Shown in pieces: positions 28,508 to 35,824 of a stretch of 53,491 bases of DNA. Positions within the stretch are counted from its first letter, which is position 1; the number at the start of each line of letters is the position of its first letter. The stretch covers positions 1-53,491 of the forward strand of contig WRAJ01000011.1 of assembly GCA_009780245.1 (NCBI GenBank). The letters run 5' to 3'. This stretch comes from Turicibacter sp. (GTDB lineage Bacteria; Bacillota_I; Bacilli_A; MOL361; Turicibacteraceae). Below the pieces are notes generated by a model. That model saw nothing but the letters and a program-made list of their open reading frames with translations. It was not told the origin of the DNA and did no database searches. A program made the translations under genes and the position numbers.

Positions 28508-28640
28508 ATAATAAAAAATGAGTAAGTTGTTGTGTCACCAACAACTCACTCTAACAGAACCGTTTAAGTCGGTAACGAACATCAGTCGAACAAAATAATC
28601 CGCCTAACTCGCTAAAGTTATGAGGCGGATTATTTTTCTC
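28508..28640 (+). ncRNA. Candidate antitoxin RNA of a type I toxin-antitoxin pair
   Basis: About 130 nt between a strong promoter and an intrinsic terminator. It contains a stem AGTTGTTG/CAACAACT (28525-28546) and ends in the stem AATAATCCGCCT (28594-28605) with AGGCGGATTATT (28623-28634) followed by TTT. The last part is antisense to the 3' end of the small toxin gene on the minus strand, including its stop codon, and both transcripts can use the same stem as terminator. This tail-to-tail overlap is the layout of txpA/RatA and bsrG/SR4 in B. subtilis. RNA existence is inferred, not shown. Confidence 0.65.
28594..28637. terminator. Shared bidirectional terminator
   Basis: Stem AATAATCCGCCT with AGGCGGATTATT, 12 pairs. 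Plus strand runs into TTTCTC after TTATT; minus strand runs into TTTTGTT. It ends both the antisense RNA and probably the toxin mRNA. Confidence 0.75.
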
Positions 28641-28749
28641 TTCGACCCAACTTCATGATAGCTATTACAGTTGTGAGTAATCCAAAGATTACCGCAACCA
28701 ATAAATTACCAAACCTAAATATCAAGCTTAGCTCTTCATACTCAGTCAT
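28630..28749 (-). CDS. Small hydrophobic type I toxin (holin-like, TxpA/BsrG type)
   Basis: 39 residues, with a strong RBS (GGAAGGAGAAG, 6 nt before ATG). It starts MTEYEELSLIFRFGNLLVAV, continues as one membrane helix (about residues 15-32) and ends KLGRREK. The M-T/S-x-Y-E-x-L-x-x-I/M-x-x-F-G/A start followed by one helix and a basic tail is the pattern of the putative holin-like toxin family (TxpA, BsrE, BsrG). Such peptides insert into the membrane and stop growth unless their mRNA is bound by an antisense RNA. Promoter TTGAAA-17-TATAAT lies about 140 nt upstream, giving a long leader as in other type I toxins. Confidence 0.75.
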   Translation of the reverse strand: MTEYEELSLIFRFGNLLVAVIFGLLTTVIAIMKLGRREK

Positions 28750-28832
28750 TGTTGCTTCTCCTTCCGGAGTGAGCCAGTCAAGTAAAAAAATAATTTTCCA
28801 TAGCGACACCCCTTTTCAAAATTATTGGACAA
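28746..28832 (-). CDS. Leader ORF overlapping the toxin start
   Basis: 28 codons from a TTG at 28832 with AAAGGAG 6 nt upstream; its TGA overlaps the toxin ATG (ATGA). Another in-frame start (ATG at 28847) lies further upstream without an RBS. The arrangement resembles mok overlapping hok, where leader translation controls toxin translation. The peptide is basic and unremarkable. Real translation is unproven. Confidence 0.4.
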   Translation of the reverse strand: MSNNFEKGCRYGKLFFYLTGSLRKEKQQ

Positions 28833-28892
28833 AAGTTCTCCTTTCATTTTGATATCGATGTCAGCTACCGCCTTGCACTCTCTGTTTCTCTA

Positions 28893-28921
28893 ATTATACT
28901 ATTTTCTATCTAATGTTTCAA
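28893..28921 (-). promoter_or_regulatory. Toxin promoter
   Basis: Minus strand TTGAAA (28921-28916), exact 17-bp spacer, TATAAT (28898-28893). Transcription would start near 28886. Confidence 0.8.
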
Positions 28922-29000
28922 GGATTAACGCGATCTTTTGACATTAGATTTTTTGTTTTTAGAGGAATAAAAGGTAGTCAAATATTAAATGATATGAAGC

Positions 29001-30593
29001 TTAGTCTGATAGTATTTTCTTTGGATTTATTTTAATAATTTGCATGATTGGTAGAGCAGTTGAAAACAAAACAATGATTGAAGTCACTCCGATAAAAATA
29101 ACAATTGCTTGTCTATCAAGTGAAGTGTCATACATTTCTAACATTTCTTCCAGGGGGATAATTCCTGGATTGAACAATTCTAGTTCAGATGGGATTCTTT
29201 CAAGCAGATGCGATTCTATCATTTGTTCTGCTAATATTTGCTCAAACATATTTCTTGATAGACGAGTAGATAAGGTACTACCTAGGAAGAGCGAAAGGAT
29301 GACGCCTGTTGCAACTAAAATCCCGATTTCTATTAAAAATTGGATTAGTATTCTATATTTTTTCTCCCCTAGTGCTATATAAACACCAATCTCACGTTTA
29401 CGCTCACGGAGAAGAAAGGTTGTCACAAGCGTCATCGTCATCACTGTTGCACCTATTGCTAGCACTAAGATTAAATCTGCTATTTCTAATATGATATCCA
29501 TGGAAGAAATGATGGGAGCAAACGTACCTGACACATCCGCAACACCCCAGAAATCTGGCAATAGATCTTCAGCAGACTCTGAAAATATTCTCAAGTCGCG
29601 AGGATCATACAATAAAAAGAAAGCATGAATAAAAGGTTCTGGATCCTCATTGATGTATATCCCGGATTCACGTTGACGAGCACGCATTTCTCGATACGAT
29701 TCATGCAGTGGTAGCAAAAGAGGGTCTAGCACTGAAATGGGAATATAAATTTGATTGTGCAGATTAGCAAATTGGTCTAATGGCATCCACGTTCCTGGTG
29801 CTTGATAATTTTCATAATTGAATTCAAATTCAACGTTGTAAATGCCGATAACTTCAAACTCTAAAAGTTCATAATGAAGCATAAATCTTTCATCTAACCA
29901 ATGGTGCCCAAATCTAATACCTTCATTTTGAGCTGCTAAGTCATCGTGAAGCACTAAATGAAACGGCATAGCCGCACCAAGGTAAAGATTGTTCAAATCA
30001 GCAAAACCTTGCGACACAGCAGCAACCATTGTACCATTTTCAATTTCTTCAGGATAAAAAGTACGGCCACTTGCTAGTGACAGCAAACCACTCTCAATGT
30101 CAGTTAGCTCAGGGTGATTGACTGCTCTCACAGGAAATCTTTCTGTCTCATTATCAAATAAATAGTGATCACCACTTAGCTGGAGGGACAAAAGCTCTAA
30201 AATTTCTCGGCTGATTCTACTTTCATCTACTTCTGGAACAAACCATTCAAAGTCTGAGCTCATAAACGTCCAGAAGAAGTAAAAATCATAGGCTCTAACA
30301 TAGGGTAGCTGCCCAACTGCAGCTATATCATCAGAAGTAGGTCGATTCTCATTCCAAATATGAGGGTCGTGAATTGAAACCCCCAGTTCAAGAGCTGCAC
30401 TTGCAGCATCAACTTGGATTGTTGACACTGTCGGTACCCGCATCATCATATTTTCTTCAGTGGCAATGATTGCTGCCCGCACTGAAATAGCACCTAAAGT
30501 AGCAGTACCTAGAATAAAAATCAGTACAATTAATGTGATGTTCTTGACTGGCTGACGTTTGATAGACGTTATTGCTTTTTCAAAGATCGTCAT
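29001..30593 (-). CDS. FtsX-type (MacB-like) permease 3
   Basis: 530 residues. One N-terminal membrane segment (about 18-40), an extracellular domain of about 330 residues, then three membrane segments (about 370-395, 415-440 and 495-520), the FtsX/MacB layout. Characteristic parts are LRERKREIGVYIALGEKKYRIL, the FtsX coupling-helix region that normally contacts an ATPase. No ATP-binding protein is encoded nearby. A paralogue of the permease at 31679-33244: both share a PYV-x-x-(F/Y)-D motif and GL-x-x-L-x-x-GR-x-F early in the extracellular domain. RBS GGAGG. A terminator at 30633-30661 separates it from the genes upstream, but no promoter is obvious. Confidence 0.78.
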   Translation of the reverse strand: MTIFEKAITSIKRQPVKNITLIVLIFILGTATLGAISVRAAIIATEENMMMRVPTVSTIQVDAASAALELGVSIHDPHIWNENRPTSDDIAAVGQLPYVRAYDFYFFWTFMSSDFEWFVPEVDESRISREILELLSLQLSGDHYLFDNETERFPVRAVNHPELTDIESGLLSLASGRTFYPEEIENGTMVAAVSQGFADLNNLYLGAAMPFHLVLHDDLAAQNEGIRFGHHWLDERFMLHYELLEFEVIGIYNVEFEFNYENYQAPGTWMPLDQFANLHNQIYIPISVLDPLLLPLHESYREMRARQRESGIYINEDPEPFIHAFFLLYDPRDLRIFSESAEDLLPDFWGVADVSGTFAPIISSMDIILEIADLILVLAIGATVMTMTLVTTFLLRERKREIGVYIALGEKKYRILIQFLIEIGILVATGVILSLFLGSTLSTRLSRNMFEQILAEQMIESHLLERIPSELELFNPGIIPLEEMLEMYDTSLDRQAIVIFIGVTSIIVLFSTALPIMQIIKINPKKILSD

Positions 30594-30632
30594 TTTGATT
30601 TACCTCCGCAGATCATTAGCTTCGCAACATGG

Positions 30633-30661
30633 AAAAACCGTGGCTGAAATATTCAGCCACG
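30633..30661 (-). terminator. Terminator after truncated permease
   Basis: CGTGGCTGAA pairs with TTCAGCCACG, then GTTTTTCC on the minus strand. Confidence 0.85.
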
Positions 30662-30698
30662 CTTCCTTATTTGTGCTAATTGCGTGATTCGATTTTTT

Positions 30699-31667
30699 TT
30701 AATGAACGATTTCATCTGTAAAGTAAAAATAGGGGCTTGGTAAAAATTGGCTGGCTGCTTCGATGAAATTTTCTAATTGGCTAGCGTCACTAAGCACAAA
30801 GAACGCTGGTAATTGCACGGAGCCAAGCTGAGCATGTGCAAGTCCTCTTTCATACCAGTATAACCAGTCATCAGGGATAGCGTAAGGAATCGCATCCAGC
30901 GAGGATAATCGTGCTTGTTCCCTTTGAATCTCGACATACGTGCTAACAGTGTTTGGAACAAAAAGAAGTTCTTCTCCAAAGATCTCAAATAATGAGCCAG
31001 TAATGGATTCATTTAATTCGGGATTCAGTTCATACAAACCGACGATTTGAAATTCCATGTTAATTCTTTTATAAACAAATTCATCAGCAAAAAAATCAGG
31101 GTCATCTGTTCTAATTATCTGATAACCAGATAAGAGTTCATGCTCCTCAAGATACCTAATAATTGAATACAGCGTGAAGGTATCCCCAATTTCTAGATAA
31201 TTAGTATCAGCAAAAGCAGTAGAAACAATGGCATAAGAGTGATTGCCATTAAAATTTAATTCCTCTTCAGTGAAATATCGACCATCAACTAGAGTGATAA
31301 GCCCACTATCAACTTGCAAAAGTAAATTGTTGGCTGTTCCTCGAAGGCCGAGCATTCTGGGATGTCCATCGAAAGTCCATCTATCATCAGGAGATTGTAA
31401 GTGAAAACTATCCATAACAGTAAAATGACTGTAATCGTAAGATTCAACATAAGATATCTCCCCTATTTGAAAAATATCAGCAGCTGTTAAAAATGGAACT
31501 TCGTCTGTTTCACGACTTTCAAGCCAACTTTCAGAATCAAGTTGAAGAGCCATCATAACTGAACCTGCATTGTTTCTTCCTATCACAAGCCACAATACAC
31601 CTGTTAATGAAAATAAACCAATGAGTATTCCTGCTATTTTAACTTCTTTTCTTTTGAAAAACTGCAT
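30699..31667 (-). CDS. Truncated FtsX-type permease 2
   Basis: 322 residues. One N-terminal membrane segment (about 10-32) and the extracellular domain shared with the two flanking permeases (SYVESYDYSHF; GLITLVDGRYFTEEELNFNG). The protein ends just after the FIEAASQFLPSPYF segment, where its paralogues continue into three C-terminal membrane helices, so the transport core is missing. The reading frame is intact, and the gene ends with its own stop and terminator, so it may work as a membrane-anchored extracellular binding domain rather than being broken. It starts 11 nt after permease 1. Confidence 0.72.
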   Translation of the reverse strand: MQFFKRKEVKIAGILIGLFSLTGVLWLVIGRNNAGSVMMALQLDSESWLESRETDEVPFLTAADIFQIGEISYVESYDYSHFTVMDSFHLQSPDDRWTFDGHPRMLGLRGTANNLLLQVDSGLITLVDGRYFTEEELNFNGNHSYAIVSTAFADTNYLEIGDTFTLYSIIRYLEEHELLSGYQIIRTDDPDFFADEFVYKRINMEFQIVGLYELNPELNESITGSLFEIFGEELLFVPNTVSTYVEIQREQARLSSLDAIPYAIPDDWLYWYERGLAHAQLGSVQLPAFFVLSDASQLENFIEAASQFLPSPYFYFTDEIVH

Positions 31668-31678
31668 GTTATCACCTC

Positions 31679-33244
31679 TTACCCGATATTAGCCTGCATC
31701 AAAACTTCTTTAACGTCTAGCTTTAAGACGTTCCGAACTGGTACTATCGTTGCTAAAACAACGGTTAATGTACCAACGGCATAAAAGATAGCGATCGCTT
31801 GTGTATTGATACCGATTTCAAAAAATTCTAATAACTCATCCAAAGTTAACTCGCGACCAAAGCCAAAAAATTCAAGTTGGCTAAATTGTTGCCATTCACC
31901 GATAAAAGTACTGCCCGTTTGCCACACTGTATCTTGAGTTAGCTCTTGACGCAACAAATATTGCGATACCTGATCAGACAAAATATTTCCAGTAAAAATA
32001 GCCAAGGACATCCCTATTAAACTAACAACTAGTACTTCAAGCAAAATCTGCCTTACTATCTTCGATTTTTTCTCACCTAGTGCGAGATAAATTCCCATTT
32101 CATGATGACGATCACGTAAATATAATGAAATCAGCAAGGTTAATAAAATAAGACTTGCACCCACACCGAACCACAAAATTTGATTAGCAAGTCCCCTTAA
32201 ATTTCCTAACGTACTCTCCATCGGATCAAATATCTGTGTCCAAGCGTCTATCGTGTAGTACTCCGGTAATAACGGGAGTGCTGCTTCGATAAAATACTCC
32301 AATTCTGACGGATCTTCTAAGACCCAGAAGATCGTCGGCATCAGCATGGCCTCTATTGTATGAGCTCTCTCTTGACTAAACACTTCTTCCCATACATAGC
32401 CGGTTTCATGTTGATTTCTGATCATTAATTCAACTTTCCAATTAGGTATAAAAACAGTATTATATATGACACGTTGCATTTCAAGATTTTCTAGATGAGT
32501 TGCAATATTGTAATCCACATCCATGATTCCAATAACTTGAAATTCATAAGGAGATGGTATCCAATTATTATATGGATGATTATGGATCTCATCAGGATCA
32601 ATAACCAAACCACTTTCAGGAACATCAGCACCATCTGGCAACATAAAATGTGGCATGTATAGATTAAATGATGATCCTATTGCTAAATCATTCAATTCAG
32701 CAATAACATTTGGAATTAAAATTGGTGTAGGTGAATGATCTTCAAGAGAATGATTCATTTCATCTTCTGTGAAAACGCGCCCGTCGATTAAATCAAAAAG
32801 GCCATCTTCAATAAAGATTACCTCAGGTCTTGAAACACCATTGAGCCAAAAAAAATTAGTATAGGAACCAGTCGTATCAATATTCGCATTATCTATTTCT
32901 GGTACATAGGTCATCAAAGTTGAATTCGGACTAGTGGCTCTGGAGTAATCAAAATGACTTACATAAGGAAGAGTAGCAATTTGATTAGCTATTTCTAATG
33001 TTATCAGTTCAAACTCTGGAAATTCTTGATCAACTGGAAAATCCACAAATAATTCTGACTCAATTCTTGCTGTGACGGCAGTAGGCATACCTTGTTGCAT
33101 ACGCAACGCAGTTTGATGTATAGCTTGATGAATAATGATAGCTCCAATTACAAAAGTGCTTAGAAGTAAAGTTAGACCTATTAAAATTAAAGCCTTTCCA
33201 GAACCTCTCAATAAGCTAGTGCATGCACGTTTAATATAACTCAT
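31679..33244 (-). CDS. FtsX-type (MacB-like) permease 1
   Basis: 521 residues from the ATG at 33244 (RBS GGAGG 8 nt upstream; an in-frame TTG at 33259 lies in the RBS). One N-terminal membrane segment (about 16-40), an extracellular domain (about 45-340), then three membrane segments near the C-terminus with LRDRHHEMGIYLALGEKKSKIVRQ, the FtsX ATPase-contact region. Such proteins act in peptide export, mechanotransmission or resistance. Follows the small secreted protein gene after a leaky hairpin, and is followed by a truncated and a full paralogue. The missing ATPase suggests sharing one encoded elsewhere or a role without transport. Confidence 0.78.
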   Translation of the reverse strand: MSYIKRACTSLLRGSGKALILIGLTLLLSTFVIGAIIIHQAIHQTALRMQQGMPTAVTARIESELFVDFPVDQEFPEFELITLEIANQIATLPYVSHFDYSRATSPNSTLMTYVPEIDNANIDTTGSYTNFFWLNGVSRPEVIFIEDGLFDLIDGRVFTEDEMNHSLEDHSPTPILIPNVIAELNDLAIGSSFNLYMPHFMLPDGADVPESGLVIDPDEIHNHPYNNWIPSPYEFQVIGIMDVDYNIATHLENLEMQRVIYNTVFIPNWKVELMIRNQHETGYVWEEVFSQERAHTIEAMLMPTIFWVLEDPSELEYFIEAALPLLPEYYTIDAWTQIFDPMESTLGNLRGLANQILWFGVGASLILLTLLISLYLRDRHHEMGIYLALGEKKSKIVRQILLEVLVVSLIGMSLAIFTGNILSDQVSQYLLRQELTQDTVWQTGSTFIGEWQQFSQLEFFGFGRELTLDELLEFFEIGINTQAIAIFYAVGTLTVVLATIVPVRNVLKLDVKEVLMQANIG

Positions 33245-33276
33245 ATTGCATACCTCCAATTTCGCAAAATTAGTAT

Positions 33277-33306
33277 AAAAGCTAGCTCACTAACCTGCTA
33301 GCTTTT
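33277..33306 (-). terminator. Leaky hairpin between secreted protein and permeases
   Basis: AAAAGCTAGC pairs with GCTAGCTTTT across a 10-nt loop; on the minus strand it is followed by ATAC rather than a full T-run. Likely partial termination, giving more secreted protein than permease. Confidence 0.65.
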
Positions 33307-33315
33307 ATTTTTAGT

Positions 33316-33684
33316 TTAACGAACAAATCCTGTAAGCCTTAGAGAGCCATTGTTTGGATCTCTAACCCAAGGTGAGGTGGCAGAAACAAACCCTCTGCCT
33401 GTTGCTACAGCTCCTCCACTCGCCGAATTAGTCCCTACATCAATTCGCGTTACTTGTGCAGTTAGATTGATTTCAGACATTGCTCCTGTAAGAACTCCAC
33501 GGACTTGAGAATGAGCTCCATTGTTAGGGTCTTGTCTACCCCCAAAACTAGTCATACATGCTGCACCAACTCTACAAGTAATATTCGCATCAGCTACAGT
33601 ACTTGGACTACCGACAATAGAGAATCCACCCAACAACATCAGTGTGGCTGAAGCCAGTAAAAAATGTTTCTTTTTTCTTAGCAT
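33316..33684 (-). CDS. Small secreted protein, bacteriocin-like, unknown family
   Basis: 122 residues with a signal peptide (about 1-33, cleavage near VADA). The mature part of about 89 residues is Gly/Ser/Thr/Asn-rich and predicted beta, with a C-x5-C pair near its start (CRVGAAC) and two copies of DPNNG about 58 residues apart (RQDPNNGAHS and VRDPNNGSLR). No lipobox, LPxTG or double-glycine leader. A bacteriocin role is suggested only by context: own promoter, then a leaky hairpin and FtsX-type permeases, as in lactococcin 972-type loci. I do not find clear lactococcin 972 sequence motifs. RBS AAGGAGG. Confidence 0.6.
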   Translation of the reverse strand: MLRKKKHFLLASATLMLLGGFSIVGSPSTVADANITCRVGAACMTSFGGRQDPNNGAHSQVRGVLTGAMSEINLTAQVTRIDVGTNSASGGAVATGRGFVSATSPWVRDPNNGSLRLTGFVR

Positions 33685-33746
33685 TTAAAACGCCTCCTTC
33701 TAAATTTCAAAGGAATTCTGTTTAAAAAAAGAAATCCTTTTTAGTA

Positions 33747-33775
33747 AGTCTAACATACTAACTATCGGATGTCAA
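33747..33775 (-). promoter_or_regulatory. Promoter of the secreted-protein operon, with palindrome
   Basis: Minus strand TTGACA (33775-33770), 17-bp spacer, TAGACT (33752-33747) with a TGT extended -10. A palindrome TTAGTA-N9-TACTAA (33741-33761) straddles the -10 and could bind a regulator. Confidence 0.75.
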
Positions 33776-33828
33776 TCGAATTTTGTATTTTTTTATAGTT
33801 TAATCGTTTTATACGGATAGAATAGGAA

Positions 33829-33863
33829 AGAAAAAAACTAGCGCAGTTTATTTTGCGCTAGTT
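33829..33863 (-). terminator. Terminator after the peptide gene
   Basis: AACTAGCGCA pairs with TGCGCTAGTT (10 perfect pairs), followed on the minus strand by TTTTTT. It ends the receptor-peptide transcript before the promoter of the secreted-protein operon. Confidence 0.9.
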
Positions 33864-33880
33864 ACGTGATTCGATTTTTA

Positions 33881-33952
33881 TTACGTCCAAGGTTCCCAAA
33901 TCCGTGGCATTACCCCAATTCCATTTATTAAGCGACAATAAAATAATTTCAT
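33881..33952 (-). CDS. 23-residue peptide gene, candidate signalling peptide
   Basis: ATG at 33952 and TAA at 33883-33881. The start is preceded at 9 nt by AGGGGG, which overlaps the last codons of the upstream receptor-like gene, so translation is likely coupled. The product starts MKLFYCRLINGIGV and ends MPRIWEPWT: short, slightly basic, with two Trp near its end. Small exported pheromones of Rgg/ComR systems are encoded next to their receptor as ORFs of this size, and Trp-rich ends occur in XIP peptides. The link to the receptor is inferred from position only. A terminator follows directly. Confidence 0.6.
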   Translation of the reverse strand: MKLFYCRLINGIGVMPRIWEPWT

Positions 33953-33958
33953 CGTGCT

Positions 33959-34705
33959 TCACCCCCTCAATAGTTTCTTTTTATATAGCTGTGTATATCG
34001 ATCTTTTCCCATATAAAAATTAATTTCACTCTCAATTGCTCGAAAGATTTTTTCATCACAACTACTTTTTAATTCTTGCATTAGCCTCTCCACTTCATGC
34101 GGTTCGAACCCAAACAAGGCTTGCTTGATTTCAACAGCTTTATAATGAACAGCTAAACGATCGGTTCTTTCCAGCTGAAGCTTCAACTTAAGTAACCAAC
34201 TTTCAAACTTCGCATCTAAATCAATACCATGCGTATCAACTTCATAAAATTTTGCTAGGAAAATACGTGTGAGAACGTGATAGGCGATCACCCCTGCTAG
34301 AACATCAGCAAAAATATCGGTTTGATAGTGCCTAAGTTGTTCAATGGCTTTATCAGCAAGAATAAATGTTTGGTTTACATCAACAACTCGATTTAAAGAA
34401 CCAGCTAATATTTTCAGCTCATAATAATGCCACCTATCTTTATCTATCATGCGGTCATAGAAATAGCGCATATGAGCCCCTGCCTTAACATCATCACTCG
34501 TCCTTTCAAGCTCAGTTGCTGAATCAATAAAACGAATAGCGTCTTTTGCAATCACGATGTTATCGTCATCATGCTGCATAAAAATTTGTTCCTCTTCCCC
34601 CAGAAAAGCTAAAAAATCATCGCGCAATTCAAACATGCGATCAACGTTATGATTTCCCCCTAGAGCAAATAGTTCTTTTAGTATTTTCTCTAGTTTGGCT
34701 TTCAA
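33959..34705 (-). CDS. Rgg-like regulatory domain protein without DNA-binding domain
   Basis: 248 residues, TTG start with GGGAGGAGGA 8 nt upstream. All-helical. Residues 92-100 (WHYYELKIL) and the next helix (NRVVDVNQTFILADKAIEQL) fit the W-x-x-YE-x-x-L signature and following repeat of the Rgg/GadR/MutR C-terminal domain, the part that binds peptide pheromones. No helix-turn-helix precedes it; the frame is closed upstream and the RBS fits the TTG. So the protein resembles the sensory half of an Rgg receptor alone. It could be an anti-regulator or a peptide-binding partner of another protein. Homology is weak by eye. Confidence 0.5.
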   Translation of the reverse strand: MKAKLEKILKELFALGGNHNVDRMFELRDDFLAFLGEEEQIFMQHDDDNIVIAKDAIRFIDSATELERTSDDVKAGAHMRYFYDRMIDKDRWHYYELKILAGSLNRVVDVNQTFILADKAIEQLRHYQTDIFADVLAGVIAYHVLTRIFLAKFYEVDTHGIDLDAKFESWLLKLKLQLERTDRLAVHYKAVEIKQALFGFEPHEVERLMQELKSSCDEKIFRAIESEINFYMGKDRYTQLYKKKLLRG

Positions 34706-34913
34706 GGTGTAATTCCTCCTCCCAATATTATTCTATCACAATTCACTTCGATGTGTTCAAAGTCGATTGAAACGTCTGTTTTTGATAGTGAAACGCAGAA
34801 AATAGCACGTTTTAGCAAAAACTATATGAGTAGAATGGCATTTCAATGCGTTTTTCGGCCGTTCAACTCAAGATCAGAACAATAATTGTTATAAAAAATT
34901 TTAAAAAACACTC

Positions 34914-35393
34914 CTAATATAAACTCGCTTCAATGATCGCAACGATTTCTTCTAAATATTTTTTTTCCAGTTCACCAAAGCGATTGAATTCTGGGCTATC
35001 AATGTCAAGCACCCCGAATACTTCGCCGTCTTTCATAATGGGAACGACAATCTCCGAATTAGAGGCCGCATCACAAGCGATATGACCCGGGAACTGATGC
35101 ACATCTGCCACGATAATCGTTTCCTTTTGCGCTACGGTTGTTCCACAAACACCACGTCCGATAGGAATTCTAATACAAGCGGGCTTGCCTTGGAACGGGC
35201 CGAGAACGAGTTCACCGTTTTCCATGAGGTAGAACCCTACCCAGTTAATTCCCGTCACATACTCATTGATGATCGCAGATGTGTTCGCTAAGTTTGCGAT
35301 AACGTTCGGCTCGCCATCTAAAAAGGCCTTGACGGTCTGTACCATTAATTTGTAACTGTCCTCGACGTTACTGCTGAATGTGTATTGTTCCAT
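34914..35393 (-). CDS. Free methionine-R-sulfoxide reductase (GAF domain)
   Basis: 159 residues from the ATG at 35393 (GGAGG 9 nt upstream); the frame extends to 35432 without an RBS. One GAF domain. NWVGFYLMENGELVLGPFQG, KPACIRIPIGRGVCGTTV and HIACDAASNSEIVVP carry the three conserved Cys of fRMsr enzymes. Reduces free methionine-R-sulfoxide as an antioxidant step. B. subtilis YtsP is the likely counterpart. The gap of 34706-34913 upstream of the next gene holds only a degenerate inverted repeat around GAAACGCA / TGCGTTTTT. Confidence 0.92.
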   Translation of the reverse strand: MEQYTFSSNVEDSYKLMVQTVKAFLDGEPNVIANLANTSAIINEYVTGINWVGFYLMENGELVLGPFQGKPACIRIPIGRGVCGTTVAQKETIIVADVHQFPGHIACDAASNSEIVVPIMKDGEVFGVLDIDSPEFNRFGELEKKYLEEIVAIIEASLY

Positions 35394-35440
35394 GTTAATC
35401 AACCTCCACTTTTTAAAAATTAAATTGATCATTCGTTACA

Positions 35441-35604
35441 AAAGTCACTGATTTTCGAAAATGGCCAATTCAGTGGCTTTTATCAAGCTAATTCAAGCTC
35501 AGAAAGCCACTGGATCACGGATATCAACGTTTCTGTGGCTTTTATCAAGCTAATTCAAGCCCAGAAAGCCACTGGATCACGGATATCAACGTTTCTGTGG
35601 CTCT
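35441..35604. repeat. Array of three hairpins, stem AAAGCCACT type
   Basis: Three units at 35441-35481, 35501-35543 and 35563-35604. Units 2 and 3 are nearly identical (AGAAAGCCACTGGATCACGG ... CTGTGGCTTTT) and are joined by a repeated spacer ATCAAGCTAATTCAAGC. Unit 1 shares only the arms (AAAGTCACTGA / TCAGTGGCTTT). It fills the upstream region of the fRMsr gene. The remainder, 35605-35805, holds only the ORF fragment described below. Confidence 0.88.
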
Positions 35605-35698
35605 TGTCACCCACACCGATCGCCAATCTTCCCATCCCTTTTCGTTATTTTATTACCTGACCAGTCAAAACATACATTTTAAACCTTGCAACTTGGCA

Positions 35699-35824
35699 TC
35701 AATAAAACTCATCCTCAATCGGATCACTAAATTCACACGTAACAATCCGAATTCCAAAATGCGTTTCAAGCTGCTCAAACGAAATGTCTTCATCGCGAAA
35801 ACTTCTTACAACAAGCTCATCTGC
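35699..35824 (-). other. Start-less ORF fragment after parC
   Basis: In a frame different from parC, the minus strand reads ADELVVRSFRDEDISFEQLE and continues THFGIRIVTCEFSDPIEDEFY before a stop at 35699-35701. It overlaps the parC 3' end. The composition looks protein-like, but the frame has no ATG, GTG or TTG after the previous stop. It could be the remnant of a gene once fused downstream of parC or an older parC tail. Confidence 0.3.

Noticed and set aside
28518..28598. A 26-codon ORF inside the antisense RNA
   Set aside because: It lacks an RBS and lies only a few bases after the promoter; more likely noncoding.
28655..28852. A plus-strand ORF antisense to the toxin
   Set aside because: No RBS; composition fits a shadow of the toxin and its leader.
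33316..33684. Firm assignment to lactococcin 972
   Set aside because: Genomic layout is similar, but the mature sequence lacks clear family motifs; left as unknown.
34740..34900. Another hairpin array before the receptor-like gene
   Set aside because: Only scattered partial complementarity (GAAACGCA / TGCGTTTTT); too degenerate to count as an array.
35441..35604. CRISPR-like repeats
   Set aside because: Only three units, they are inverted repeats with repeated spacers, and no cas genes are near.
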